54,472 nucleotides of DNA from JBBDIK01 sp040880465 (GTDB lineage Bacteria; Actinomycetota; UBA4738; JBBDHU01). Every line of letters begins with the position of its first letter. Position 1 is the stretch's first letter. A model generated the notes under the pieces. It was not told where the DNA came from, did not search any database, and saw only the letters and a program-made list of their open reading frames with translations. The translations under genes were made by a program, and so were the position numbers. Positions 16,427 to 24,854 of the stretch are shown here, in pieces. The DNA lies in NCBI GenBank assembly GCA_040880465.1, contig JBBDIK010000002.1, positions 1-54,472 of the forward strand, given 5' to 3'.

Positions 16427-17356
16427 ATGCAGCTGCTCCGCAGCCTCTCAGACCTCCCCCTGGACACTTCCGGTTCCGCCGTCACGATCGGCTTCTTCGA
16501 CGGCGTGCACCTCGGGCATCAGACCCTGCTGCGGCGAACGGTCGAGGTCGCGTCCGAGGAAGGGCTCACGTCCGTGGCCGTTACCTTCGATCGCCACCCA
16601 CGCGAGGTCCTGACCCCCGGCAAGGAACCTCGCCTGCTGACGACGACCGAACGGAAGGCGGACCTGATCGCGGCCCTCGGGATCGAGGTCATGCTGGTGA
16701 TCGAGTTCACGCAGGCGTTCGCCGACGTCAGCGCGGACGACTTCGTCGCGCAGGTACTGACGGACGGGCTGCGGGCCCGGCACACGGTGGTCGGTGCCAA
16801 CTTCACGTTCGGTCATCGTGCGATGGGAAACCCGGACACGCTGGCGGAGATCGGCGCGGACGCGGGCTTCACCGCCGAGACCTTGCCGCTGCTCGACCTC
16901 GACGGGAAGCGCGTGTCGTCGTCGTCCATCCGGGAGGCCGTTGCGGAAGGCGATCTGGCGTGGCCCGAGCTGGCGCTCGGCCGGCGGTTCGCCGTCGGCG
17001 GTGAGGTCGTGACCGGGCACGGACGCGGACACGGGCTCGGGTACCCGACGGCGAACCTGCAGACCTGGCCGCGGCTACTGCTCCCGGGACGTGGGATCTA
17101 CGCGGGACGGGGGATCGTGACCGGTGGCGCGCACGTCGCGGCCATCGACGTCGGAACGAATCCGACCTTCGGGACCGAGCCGCTGCACATCGAGTCCTTC
17201 CTCCTGGATTTCGACGGGGACCTGCGCGGTCAGCACATGGACGTGGAGTTCTGGGCCCGGCTCCGCGACGAGGTGAAGTTCGACTCCGAGGACGAACTCG
17301 TCCGTCAGATCGCCGACGACGTCGAGCGAACGCGGGCGATCGTCCCGCCCGCCTGA
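16427..17356 (+). CDS. ribF: Bifunctional riboflavin kinase / FAD synthetase
   Basis: 309 aa. It phosphorylates riboflavin to FMN and adenylates FMN to FAD. The N-terminal nucleotidyltransferase has GFFDGVHLGHQTLL, VTFDRHPREVLTPG and VVGANFTFGHRAMGN; the C-terminal kinase has GEVVTGHGRGHGLGYPTANL and DVGTNPTFG. ATG 16427 is chosen because TAGGCT lies 8 nt upstream and the FAD-synthetase strand begins at once; the frame is open upstream inside the previous gene. The truB...ribF...rpsO order is conserved, with accessory genes inserted here. Confidence 0.95.
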   Translation: MQLLRSLSDLPLDTSGSAVTIGFFDGVHLGHQTLLRRTVEVASEEGLTSVAVTFDRHPREVLTPGKEPRLLTTTERKADLIAALGIEVMLVIEFTQAFADVSADDFVAQVLTDGLRARHTVVGANFTFGHRAMGNPDTLAEIGADAGFTAETLPLLDLDGKRVSSSSIREAVAEGDLAWPELALGRRFAVGGEVVTGHGRGHGLGYPTANLQTWPRLLLPGRGIYAGRGIVTGGAHVAAIDVGTNPTFGTEPLHIESFLLDFDGDLRGQHMDVEFWARLRDEVKFDSEDELVRQIADDVERTRAIVPPA

Positions 17357-17357
17357 C

Positions 17358-18149
17358 GTGGCTTCCGGCCGATCGCCTGTCCCGGCTCGCGCTTTCGTCG
17401 CAGCGCTGGCGATCGTGACTGCGGCCGTCATCTTCGTGCAGATGATCTCGACGCGCGAGACCGAGTCAACCGCCACCGACGTCGCGGGAATCCCGACACC
17501 CGCCGCCACGCAAGGGGGCGAAGCGCCGGATGCCCGACCGCTTCCTGACTGCCGCAAGGGAGAGGAGCCGGCACTGCTCACCTCCTATGACGAGTGGCCG
17601 GAGACGCTCGTCGACACGCACTTCGCGCTGGACGCGGACTACGCGCCCGACGACCTGCGGCCGGTGTCGAAGGCCGGGTTCTCCGGTGACTTCGAGGTGC
17701 GAAAGGTCGCACTCAAGGACCTCGAGCGCCTCCGCAAGGACGCCGACCAGGCCGGCAACCCGCTGGGGATCGTGGCCGCCTACCGCGACTACGCCACCCA
17801 GCAAGACCTCTACGACGAGCGGGTCAAGCTGTACGGCCGAGACGCGACCCAGGCCCGCACCGCACGGCCCGGTCACTCGGAGCATCAGCTCGGCGTGGCC
17901 GTCGACTTCCGGTCCGAGGACGCCGACGACGTCGACCAGGACTGGGAACAGACCCCGGAAGGGGCCTGGATGGCCGAACATGCCGTGGCGTACGGGTTCG
18001 TGATGAGTTACCCGCGCCAGGCCGAGGACATCACCTGCTACGACTACGAGCCGTGGCATTACCGGTACTTCGGGCCCAAGCGAGCGGCCGAGATCAGCGC
18101 GAGCGGGCAGACCGTGCGAGAGTATCTCTGGTCCGAGCAGCCGACGTAA
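17358..18149 (+). CDS. Membrane-anchored D-alanyl-D-alanine carboxypeptidase, VanY (M15B) family
   Basis: 263 aa from GTG 17358, one base after the ribF stop, so probably co-transcribed. An N-terminal hydrophobic helix (FVAALAIVTAAVIFVQMIS) anchors or exports it. The M15B zinc peptidase motifs are present: GIVAAYRDYATQQDLY, GHSEHQLGVAVDF (His and Asp zinc ligands), and EPWHYRYFG (third ligand His with the catalytic Glu). Members trim the D-Ala of peptidoglycan stem peptides. It could also be an L,D- or D,D-peptidase of different specificity. No vancomycin-resistance genes accompany it, so a housekeeping wall role is more likely. Confidence 0.9.
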   Translation: MASGRSPVPARAFVAALAIVTAAVIFVQMISTRETESTATDVAGIPTPAATQGGEAPDARPLPDCRKGEEPALLTSYDEWPETLVDTHFALDADYAPDDLRPVSKAGFSGDFEVRKVALKDLERLRKDADQAGNPLGIVAAYRDYATQQDLYDERVKLYGRDATQARTARPGHSEHQLGVAVDFRSEDADDVDQDWEQTPEGAWMAEHAVAYGFVMSYPRQAEDITCYDYEPWHYRYFGPKRAAEISASGQTVREYLWSEQPT

Positions 18150-18161
18150 GGAGGGGAAGCC

Positions 18162-19244
18162 GTGAGCGGCAGGCATCGTCGCGCCTCCCGCTCCCGCGCC
18201 ACGGTCGCCGCCGCCGTCGCGGCCGCACTCCTGATCATCGCGGCGGTCGCGTTCGCCGTGATCCGGAGCAGAACCGGGCCGCCGTCCCCGCCGATCGCCG
18301 CGTCCGGTCGGTCGACCTCCGCGTCTACGTCGCCAACACCGTCGCCCCTACCGAAGCAGGACGGCAACGCGCCCAAGGAGAGGGACGAGCGACGCGGCAA
18401 GCTCGTTATCCACGCGACCGGCGACGTGAACCTTGACCCCAACTACATCTCGACCTACCGGAGCGAGGGCTACGGCTACGCGTGGTCCGGCCTCGACGGG
18501 CTCTTCAAGGACGACAGCCTGACGATCGTGAACCTGGAGTGCTCCGTGGCGACCGGCGGGGTGCCCAACCCCAAGGACTTCGTGTTCCAAGGCGATCCAG
18601 ACGCGTTGCCGTTCATGCGGAAGGCCGGCGTCGAGGTCGCCAACATGGGCAACAACCACTCTCAGGACTACGGCAAGGACGCGATGCTCGAGACGCGCGA
18701 GAACCTCATCGACGAGCGGATCGCTCCCGTCGGCGCGGGCAAGGATGCGAAGGAGGCGAACGAGCCGGCGATGTTCACGATCGACGGGTGGAAGGTGGCG
18801 GTACTCGGGTTCGGCGGCGTCTACCCGTCCCTCGATTGGTTCGCCACCCAGAACAACCCCGGGATGGCGAACGGCGACGATATCGACAGCATGGTCAAGG
18901 CGGTGAAGCGTGCGGACCGCAAGGCGGATCTGGTCATCGTGATGATCCATTGGGGCGTTGAGCTGCAGACGAAGCCCGAGCCCGAGGACGTGGAACGTGG
19001 TCACGCGATGGTCGACGCCGGTGCGGACATGATCTTCGGAGGGCACGCCCACCGGCTGCAGCCCATGGAGATGTACCGGGGCAAACCCATCTTCTGGAGC
19101 CTCGGCAACTTCGTCTGGCCGAATCACGGGGGGGAAGGATCGGTGACCGGCGTTGCGGAGGTCACGGTGTCCAAGGGCGGGGACGAGAAGGCCAGGCTCC
19201 TGCCCGCGACCATCGTCGACCATGGGCACCCGGTCCTGCGCTGA
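18162..19244 (+). CDS. CapA-family (PgsA-like) metallophosphoesterase-fold protein, membrane-anchored
   Basis: 360 aa from GTG 18162 with AAGGAGGGG upstream. The N-terminus is basic, followed by one hydrophobic segment (AAVAAALLIIAAVAFAVI) and a Ser/Pro/Thr linker, so the domain is extracytoplasmic. CapA family motifs: VIHATGDVNLDPN, LTIVNLECSVA, GVEVANMGNNHSQDYG, IHWGVELQ, FGGHAHRLQPMEMY and FWSLGNFVW. Family members take part in poly-gamma-glutamate or capsule synthesis, but many stand alone with no known substrate. No capB/capC partners lie in the window. It lies 12 nt after the VanY-like gene; the pair probably acts at the cell surface. Confidence 0.88.
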   Translation: MSGRHRRASRSRATVAAAVAAALLIIAAVAFAVIRSRTGPPSPPIAASGRSTSASTSPTPSPLPKQDGNAPKERDERRGKLVIHATGDVNLDPNYISTYRSEGYGYAWSGLDGLFKDDSLTIVNLECSVATGGVPNPKDFVFQGDPDALPFMRKAGVEVANMGNNHSQDYGKDAMLETRENLIDERIAPVGAGKDAKEANEPAMFTIDGWKVAVLGFGGVYPSLDWFATQNNPGMANGDDIDSMVKAVKRADRKADLVIVMIHWGVELQTKPEPEDVERGHAMVDAGADMIFGGHAHRLQPMEMYRGKPIFWSLGNFVWPNHGGEGSVTGVAEVTVSKGGDEKARLLPATIVDHGHPVLR

Positions 19245-19316
19245 AGACGCCCGCCGCCGCCGTGCGCAGGACCCCGCCGCTTCCCCCGGCCGGACTCCCT
19301 GACCTGGGGCATCTGC

Positions 19317-19322
19317 TAGCCT
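19317..19322 (+). promoter_or_regulatory. -10 element TAGCCT before rpsO
   Basis: TAGCCT ends 11 nt before the rpsO ATG, giving a very short leader. GGGGAA between them might act as a weak Shine-Dalgarno. Confidence 0.5.
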
Positions 19323-19333
19323 CTGGGGAACGC

Positions 19334-19603
19334 ATGGCTCTCACCACCGAAGCGAAATCGCAGGTCATCGGGGATTTCCGGCGTGCCGAGAACGACACCG
19401 GCTCGCCTGAGGTCCAGATCGCCGTGCTCACCAGGCGCATCGCGGATGTGAGCGAGCACCTCAAGACCCACGTCAAGGATCACCATTCCCGCCGTGGGCT
19501 CCTGGTGCTCGTCGGCCGCCGCCGCCGTCTGCTCGACTACCTCAAACGTGAGGACATCGAGCGCTACCGCGAGCTGATCGCGCGCCTCGGCCTGAGGCGA
19601 TAG
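19334..19603 (+). CDS. rpsO: 30S ribosomal protein S15
   Basis: 89 aa, exactly the usual length. It binds the 16S rRNA central domain. Signature: SPEVQIAVLTRRIADVSEHLKTHVKDHHSRRGLLVLVGRRRRLLDYL. ATG 19334 is chosen over an upstream in-frame ATG (19262) because it gives the standard MALTTEAKSQVI N-terminus and follows a -10. It precedes pnp, the classical rpsO-pnp pair. Confidence 0.97.
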   Translation: MALTTEAKSQVIGDFRRAENDTGSPEVQIAVLTRRIADVSEHLKTHVKDHHSRRGLLVLVGRRRRLLDYLKREDIERYRELIARLGLRR

Positions 19604-19818
19604 CAACCCGAGGAGGGATGCGAACGACGCACCCGTAACACCGCAGGAGGAGCCCAGCGGGTCAGTTATCAGTAGCGAGCTGCCGACCGAACGACCGGAA
19701 GACACGCCGACCGGACGGCCGGAAGCCCACCACTGAGAACCGGCCCACCGCCCTCCTCCCGCGACCCGATCCATCGGATGCGCGCACCCGCGCGCCCAGT
19801 ACGAGGAGGACATGGCCA
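19604..19818 (+). promoter_or_regulatory. rpsO-pnp intergenic leader with possible long-range stem
   Basis: 215 nt without a gene. GAGGAGGG at 19610-19617 can pair perfectly with CCCTCCTC at 19751-19758, enclosing the middle of the leader. A repeated GACCGGAxG/ACCGGACGGCCGG segment lies in between. pnp leaders in E. coli are processed by RNase III and autoregulated by PNPase; a similar mechanism here is inference only. The strong GAGGAGGA before pnp at about 19803-19810 is not in this stem. I see no convincing promoter. Confidence 0.4.
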
Positions 19819-22119
19819 ATGGCCGTCACCAAGCTTTCACGAACCATCGGACACACCGAGATGACCCTCGAGACCGGCAAGCTCGCCCCGCAAGCGGGCG
19901 GCGCCGTGCTCGTGACCTACGGGGACACGCAGGTCCTCGGCACCACCACCGCATCCAAGCCCCGGGAGGGGCTGGATTTCTTCCCACTCACCGTTGACGT
20001 CGAAGAGCGGATGTATGCCGCCGGCCGTATCCCCGGCTCATTCTTCCGTCGCGAGGGCCGGCCGGGTGAGACCGCGATCCTCACGTGCCGCCTGACCGAC
20101 CGTCCGCTGCGCCCCTCGTTCAAGGAAGGGTACCGCGACGACGTGCAGGTGATCCTGACGATCCTGGGCGTCGACAACCAGAACCCGTACGACATCCCTG
20201 GCATGAACGCCGCCTCGGCCGCGACCTGCCTCGCTGGTCTTCCCTTCGAAGGACCGATCGGATCGGTGCGGATGGGCCTGATCGGCGGCGAATGGACCAC
20301 GAACCCGACCTTCGAGGACATCGAGGCCGCCACGTTCGACGTCGTCGTCGCCGGGAAGCGCAACGCTGAGGGCGGGGTCGACATCCTGATGATCGAGGGA
20401 GAGGCACCCGACAACACCTGGGAGGTGCTGGCCGCGGAGGGCAGCGCGCAGGCGGCCACCGAGGACGTCGTCGCCCAGGGCCTGGAGGCCGCCAAGGAAG
20501 CGATCTCGGAGATGCTCGAGTTCCAGCAGGAGTTCATCGACCAGGTCGGCGTCGAGGAGAAGCCGTGGACGCCGCGTCCGTACTACGAGGACGAGACCCA
20601 GCTGGCCGTCGAGGACTATGCGGCCGACAAGATCCTGGCCGCGCTCGTGCCCGACCGTACCGAGCGGGAAACGAAGCTGGACGAGATCAAGGAAGGGCTC
20701 AGGGAACACCTGTCGCAGGCCTGGGGCGAGGACAAGTTCGCCGAGAAGGCCAACCAGGTATCACCGGCGTTCAAGTCGGTGCAGAAGCGCGTGATGCGCA
20801 AGCGCGTCATCGAGGAGGGCATCCGCCTCGACGGTCGCGGACCCACGGACATCCGGCCGCTGTCGGCCGAGGTCGGCGTGCTGCGCCGGGCGCATGGTTC
20901 GTCGTTGTTCCAGCGAGGTGACACGCAGGCGCTGAACGTCACCACCCTGGGGATGATGCGCATGAGCCAGATGATCGACACGCTCGACCCCGAGAACTCC
21001 AAGCGCTACATGCACCACTACAATTTCCCGCCTTTCTCCACGGGTGAGACGGGCCGCGTCGGCTCGCCGCGCCGCCGCGAGATCGGTCACGGGGCCCTGG
21101 CCGAGCGCGCGCTCGTGCCGGTGATCCCCAAGGAGGACGAGTTCCCGTATACGATCCGCTTGGTCAGCGACATCCTGTCGTCCAACGGCTCGACGTCGAT
21201 GGCTGCGGTGTGCTCCTCGAGCCTTTCGCTGATGGACGCGGGGGTGCCGATCGCGGCGCCGGTCGCCGGTATCGCGATGGGCATGATCGCCGAGGACGGG
21301 AAGTACGTGACCCTCACCGACATCCTCGGAGCTGAGGACGCGTTGGGAGACATGGACTTCAAGGTTGCCGGTACGGCAGAGTTCGTCACGGCGATCCAGC
21401 TGGACATGAAGGTCAGCGGATTGCCCGCCGAGGAACTGGGCAAGGCCCTGCATCAGGCCAAGGACGCCCGGCTCAAGATCCTCGATGTGATGCTCGCCGC
21501 GATCCCCGAGCCGCGCAGCGAGGTCAATCCGAAGGCGCCGCGCATCCTGACGATCCAGATCCCCGTCGACAAGATCGGCGAGGTCATCGGACCGAAGGGC
21601 AAGCGGATCAACGAGATCATCGCGCTCACCGGATCCGACGTCGACATCCAGGACGACGGCACGGTGTTCGTCGCGGCGACCGAGGGCGGCAACGCCGACG
21701 AGGCCGCGAGGATGATCGACGAGATCGCGAACCCGCGTCCGGTCAGCGTCGGCGAGACCTACACCGGCACGGTCGTCAAGACGACGACGTTCGGGGCGTT
21801 CGTGAACCTGGTTCCCGGACGCGACGGCCTGGTCCACATCTCGAAGCTGGGCAAGGGCAAGCGCCTGAACAGCGTCGAGGAGGCCATCAAGGAAGGCGAG
21901 ACCATCGAGGTCCTGATCGAGGACATCGACGCGCAGGGCAAGATCAGCCTGAAGCCCGTCGGCGCCGAGTGGAAGACGCCCGAGGGCGAGGACCCCAAGC
22001 CGGCTCCGCGCCGCGGAGAAGGCGGCGGCGATCGTGACCGTGGTGATCGCGGAGGCGACCGGGGTGGCGACCGGGGTGGCGACCGTTCGCGCCGGGAGCG
22101 CCGTCCTCGCCGCGACTGA
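19819..22119 (+). CDS. pnp: Polyribonucleotide nucleotidyltransferase (PNPase)
   Basis: 766 aa. It is a phosphorolytic 3'-5' exoribonuclease and RNA-tailing enzyme. Two RNase PH domains: the first with GDTQVLGTTTASKPREGLDFFPLTVD, the second with LDGRGPTDIRPL, GSSLFQRGDTQALNVTTLG and the catalytic GDMDFKVAGT; then KH (DKIGEVIGPKGKRINEI) and S1 (GETYTGTVVKTTTFGAFVNL) domains. The C-terminal tail has Gly-Asp-Arg repeats (GDRGGDRGGDRGGDR), a basic RNA-binding-type extension. ATG 19819 follows GAGGAGGA; the ATG at 19812 is out of frame. The next gene starts on its stop codon (TGATG). Confidence 0.97.
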   Translation: MAVTKLSRTIGHTEMTLETGKLAPQAGGAVLVTYGDTQVLGTTTASKPREGLDFFPLTVDVEERMYAAGRIPGSFFRREGRPGETAILTCRLTDRPLRPSFKEGYRDDVQVILTILGVDNQNPYDIPGMNAASAATCLAGLPFEGPIGSVRMGLIGGEWTTNPTFEDIEAATFDVVVAGKRNAEGGVDILMIEGEAPDNTWEVLAAEGSAQAATEDVVAQGLEAAKEAISEMLEFQQEFIDQVGVEEKPWTPRPYYEDETQLAVEDYAADKILAALVPDRTERETKLDEIKEGLREHLSQAWGEDKFAEKANQVSPAFKSVQKRVMRKRVIEEGIRLDGRGPTDIRPLSAEVGVLRRAHGSSLFQRGDTQALNVTTLGMMRMSQMIDTLDPENSKRYMHHYNFPPFSTGETGRVGSPRRREIGHGALAERALVPVIPKEDEFPYTIRLVSDILSSNGSTSMAAVCSSSLSLMDAGVPIAAPVAGIAMGMIAEDGKYVTLTDILGAEDALGDMDFKVAGTAEFVTAIQLDMKVSGLPAEELGKALHQAKDARLKILDVMLAAIPEPRSEVNPKAPRILTIQIPVDKIGEVIGPKGKRINEIIALTGSDVDIQDDGTVFVAATEGGNADEAARMIDEIANPRPVSVGETYTGTVVKTTTFGAFVNLVPGRDGLVHISKLGKGKRLNSVEEAIKEGETIEVLIEDIDAQGKISLKPVGAEWKTPEGEDPKPAPRRGEGGGDRDRGDRGGDRGGDRGGDRSRRERRPRRD

Positions 22120-23435
22120 TGACGGTCGCGCGCACGGAGTTCGACTCCGGCCTGCGCGTCATCTCCGAGCGGATGCCGGGCGTGCGTTCCGTCGCGCTCG
22201 GTATCTGGGTCGGCACCGGCTCGCGTGACGAACAGCCGCGGATCCTGGGCGCGTCGCACTTCCTGGAGCACCTGCTCTTCAAGGGAACGCGGACGCGCAG
22301 CGCCCAGGACATCGCGGAGGCGTTCGATGTGGTCGGCGGCGATCTGAACGCGTTCACCGCGAAGGAGAACACTTGCTTCTATTCGCGCGTTCGGGATAAG
22401 GACCTGCCGATGGCGGTCGCGTTCCTGGGCGACATGATCCAGGATTCCGTGCTGCGGCCGTCGGACTTCGACGCGGAGCGACAGGTCATCCTGGAAGAGA
22501 TCCACATGCGCGACGACACGCCCGACGATCTCGTCCACGACCTGATGAACGAGACGCTGTGGCCGGACCATCCGCTGGGCCGGGCGGTGCTCGGAACGCT
22601 GGAGAGCATCGAGTCGACCTCGCGTGACCAGGTCCGCCGGTTCTACAAGAAGCACTACGTGCCCGGGAACCTCGTGATCGCTCTCGCGGGCAACGTCAAG
22701 CACGAAGACGCCGTGAAGCTGGTCCGTGCGAACTTCGACGCGGGCAAGATCCGGCGGACGAAGACGCCCGGTTCGTGGCTGACGCGCCAGGCTCGCGACG
22801 TTCCGCGTGCGTCGGGTCGAAGCGTCGTGCACCGGCGCCCGACCGAGCAGGCGCACCTGTGCCTGGGGGCCAACGGTCTTGCGCGCAGCGACCCCGACCG
22901 GTTCGCCCTCGGCATCGTGAACAACGCACTGGGAGGCGGGATGTCCTCGCGGCTCTTCCAGGAGGTCCGTGAGAAGCGCGGGCTAGCCTACTCCGTCTAC
23001 TCCTACCACCAGATGTATGCGGAGGTGGGGCTGTTCGCCGTGTACGCGGGCACGACTCCGTCGAAAGCGCAGGAGGTGCTGGCGCTCGTCCACGAGCAGT
23101 TGGAGGATGTTGCCGGCAACGGCATCACCCAGGCGGAACTCGATAAGGCGAAGGGTCATATGAAGGGGTCCATGGTGCTGTCCATGGAGGAGACCAGCGG
23201 CCGGATGTCGCGGCTGGGCAAGTCGGCGATCATGGGCGGCGAGGTGCTGACCGTGAGCCAAGCCCTCAAGCGGGTCGATGCGGTCACCCTCGACGACACC
23301 CTCCGAGTGGCCGAGCGGGTTCTCGATGGTCCGCTGTCACTCGCGGTGGTCGGACCGTTCGATGCCGATGCGTTCGGCGCGACCGAGGCGTCGTTCGGCG
23401 AGGCCGAGGCCGCGCATCACGGGGGCCCGGCATGA
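22119..23435 (+). CDS. M16 family zinc peptidase
   Basis: 438 aa. It is a pitrilysin/processing-peptidase family protein. The inverted zinc motif HxxEH is in SHFLEHLLFKG (about residues 47-51), with the downstream Glu in NAFTAKENTCFYSRV...VILEEI. The C-terminal half has the R/Y pair in REKRGLAYSVYSYHQMY. Its start overlaps the pnp stop and dapB overlaps its end (ATGA), so the three are translationally coupled, as in Streptomyces, where the orthologue follows pnp. The substrate is unknown. Confidence 0.93.
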   Translation: MTVARTEFDSGLRVISERMPGVRSVALGIWVGTGSRDEQPRILGASHFLEHLLFKGTRTRSAQDIAEAFDVVGGDLNAFTAKENTCFYSRVRDKDLPMAVAFLGDMIQDSVLRPSDFDAERQVILEEIHMRDDTPDDLVHDLMNETLWPDHPLGRAVLGTLESIESTSRDQVRRFYKKHYVPGNLVIALAGNVKHEDAVKLVRANFDAGKIRRTKTPGSWLTRQARDVPRASGRSVVHRRPTEQAHLCLGANGLARSDPDRFALGIVNNALGGGMSSRLFQEVREKRGLAYSVYSYHQMYAEVGLFAVYAGTTPSKAQEVLALVHEQLEDVAGNGITQAELDKAKGHMKGSMVLSMEETSGRMSRLGKSAIMGGEVLTVSQALKRVDAVTLDDTLRVAERVLDGPLSLAVVGPFDADAFGATEASFGEAEAAHHGGPA

Positions 23436-24226
23436 TCCGGGTCGGCGTGATCGGCGCGCTCGGCAAGATGGGTCGTATGGTGTGCGGCGCGGTCGCAGAC
23501 GATCCCGACTTGACGCTGGTCGCCGCGATCGACCGCTCGCACCTCGGCGATCCGATCGGGCCCATCATCGGGCGCTCGGACCTGAAGGTGAAGGTCACCG
23601 ACGAGATGGACACGCTGCTGCAGGCCGAGGCCGAAGTAGCCGTCGACTTCACCCATCCGGATGTCGTCAAGGAGAACGCCGGTTGGCTCATCGAACACGC
23701 GATCCACGCCGTGATCGGTACGACCGGCCTGACCGACGACGACCTGAAGGACATCGAACGCCAGATCGAGAGCGAGGGTGGCGAGAGCAACGTGTTCGTC
23801 GCGCCGAACTTCGCGATCGGAGCGGTGCTCGCCGAACGCTTCGCGCTCGATGCGGTCAAGTACTTCCCGGCGGTCGAGGTCATCGAGATGCACCACGACC
23901 AGAAGGCCGACGCTCCGAGCGGAACGGCATCGGCGACGGCGAGGAAGCTCCGCGACGCCCGGCCCGAGCGGTACCGTGCGCCCGACGCCGAGACGATCGA
24001 CGGTGTGCGGGGGGGAGACCTGGATGGGGTCCGCGTCCACTCGGTGCGACTTCCCGGCTTCGTCGCCCACGAGGAGATCATCTTCGGCGGGCAGGGGCAG
24101 ACCTTGACGATCCGCCACGACTCGATGGATCGCAGCTCGTTCATGCCGGGTGTGGTGCTGGCCGTGAAGGCCGTCTCGACGATGCCGGGGCTGACCGTCG
24201 GTCTCGACGCGCTCCTGGGCGATTGA
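23432..24226 (+). CDS. dapB: 4-hydroxy-tetrahydrodipicolinate reductase
   Basis: 264 aa. It reduces HTPA to tetrahydrodipicolinate with NAD(P)H in the diaminopimelate/lysine pathway. The Rossmann motif is at the N-terminus (VGVIGALGKMGRMV). The catalytic block EVIEMHHDQKADAPSGTA and the FMPGVVLAVKAV helix near the end are typical. It lies in the position known for actinobacteria (pnp-M16-dapB). Together with dapA, dapF and dapL in this window it makes up much of the DAP pathway. Confidence 0.96.
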   Translation: MIRVGVIGALGKMGRMVCGAVADDPDLTLVAAIDRSHLGDPIGPIIGRSDLKVKVTDEMDTLLQAEAEVAVDFTHPDVVKENAGWLIEHAIHAVIGTTGLTDDDLKDIERQIESEGGESNVFVAPNFAIGAVLAERFALDAVKYFPAVEVIEMHHDQKADAPSGTASATARKLRDARPERYRAPDAETIDGVRGGDLDGVRVHSVRLPGFVAHEEIIFGGQGQTLTIRHDSMDRSSFMPGVVLAVKAVSTMPGLTVGLDALLGD

Positions 24227-24270
24227 GGCGAGGTCTGGGAGACTGGTCGGCCGATGCCCTTATTGCCCTC

Positions 24271-24288
24271 GGAGCGCGACGGCGCTCC
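24271..24288 (+). repeat. Inverted repeat in the leader of the lipoprotein gene
   Basis: GGAGCGC, loop GACG, GCGCTCC: a perfect 7-bp stem ending 14 nt before the ATG at 24302. No U-tract follows. It may end dapB transcription weakly or shield the ribosome-binding site. Confidence 0.4.
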
Positions 24289-24301
24289 CAACGGAGGAAC
24301 G

Positions 24302-24754
24302 ATGCGACGCTGGATGATGTTCGCTGCGGCGGCTCTGCTGGTCTTGGCGTTGGGCGCGACCGCCTGCAAGAAGGACCAGGCGACGCAGACCCCGAAGCCG
24401 ACCGAGCCGACGGCGCTCCCGTCCAGCCCGCCGCCCGACGTGTCTGCGGGGGGGTATGCCTACAATTCGTACGGCGTGGTGGCGACGCTCGAGCCGGACG
24501 ATGACACCTCCTTCACGATGACGATCGAGAACAAGACCGGGGAAGGCCTGGCGAAGCCGGCGATCTACGCCCTGGACGCACGGGATGGGCACGAGATCAA
24601 GGCCACCGTCGAGGGCTCGGCGCCCCTGAACAGCGGCCAGGAGAAGGAGTTCACGGTCACATTCGCCGAAGACTTCGATAAGAACAACGTGGGGCTCATC
24701 ATCCTGGAGTTCGGTGCGGCCAATTGGGGAGCGTTTACGCCCTCCGAGGAGTAA
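24302..24754 (+). CDS. Lipoprotein of unknown function
   Basis: 150 aa, ATG 24302 after CGGAGGAACG. Signal peptide with lipobox: MMFAAAALLVLALGATACKK, with the lipidated Cys at about residue 22. A Thr/Pro linker follows, then a compact beta-rich domain (VVATLEPDDDTSFTMTIENKTGEGLAKPAIYALDA begins it) ending in a FTVTFAED...VGLIILEFG strand. This looks like an immunoglobulin-like or FxLYD-type domain, but I do not recognise a named family. It begins the accessory island that replaces the usual dapB-dapA neighbours. Confidence 0.82.
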   Translation: MRRWMMFAAAALLVLALGATACKKDQATQTPKPTEPTALPSSPPPDVSAGGYAYNSYGVVATLEPDDDTSFTMTIENKTGEGLAKPAIYALDARDGHEIKATVEGSAPLNSGQEKEFTVTFAEDFDKNNVGLIILEFGAANWGAFTPSEE

Positions 24755-24757
24755 CCT

Positions 24758-24782
24758 TGTGCCTGTGTGAAAACCAGGCACA
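24758..24782 (+). repeat. Inverted repeat TGTGCCTG / CAGGCACA
   Basis: A perfect 8-bp dyad with a 9-nt loop just after the lipoprotein stop. Its half-site TGCCTG recurs as a dyad in the promoter 13 bp downstream. No U-tract follows, so it may be a protein-binding site as much as a terminator. Confidence 0.55.
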
Positions 24783-24788
24783 CGCTGC

Positions 24789-24817
24789 TTGAACTGCCTG
24801 GTCAGGCACGGTAGAAA
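24789..24817 (+). promoter_or_regulatory. Promoter of the RTX gene with a dyad operator in its spacer
   Basis: -35 TTGAAC (24789-24794), 17-bp spacer, -10 TAGAAA (24812-24817). The spacer is almost filled by TGCCTGGTCAGGCA (24795-24808), an inverted repeat whose half-site matches the dyad at 24758-24782. A repressor bound here would block polymerase. The protein is unknown. The TTG of the -35 and the dyad abut exactly. Confidence 0.6.
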
Positions 24818-24854
24818 GGCACGAATCTCTCTCTAGACGAGACTGGAGAAAACT

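Noticed and set aside
17358..18149. Vancomycin-resistance vanY
   Set aside because: Only the peptidase family matches; no vanRS, vanHAX or other resistance genes are near, so a general wall peptidase is more likely.
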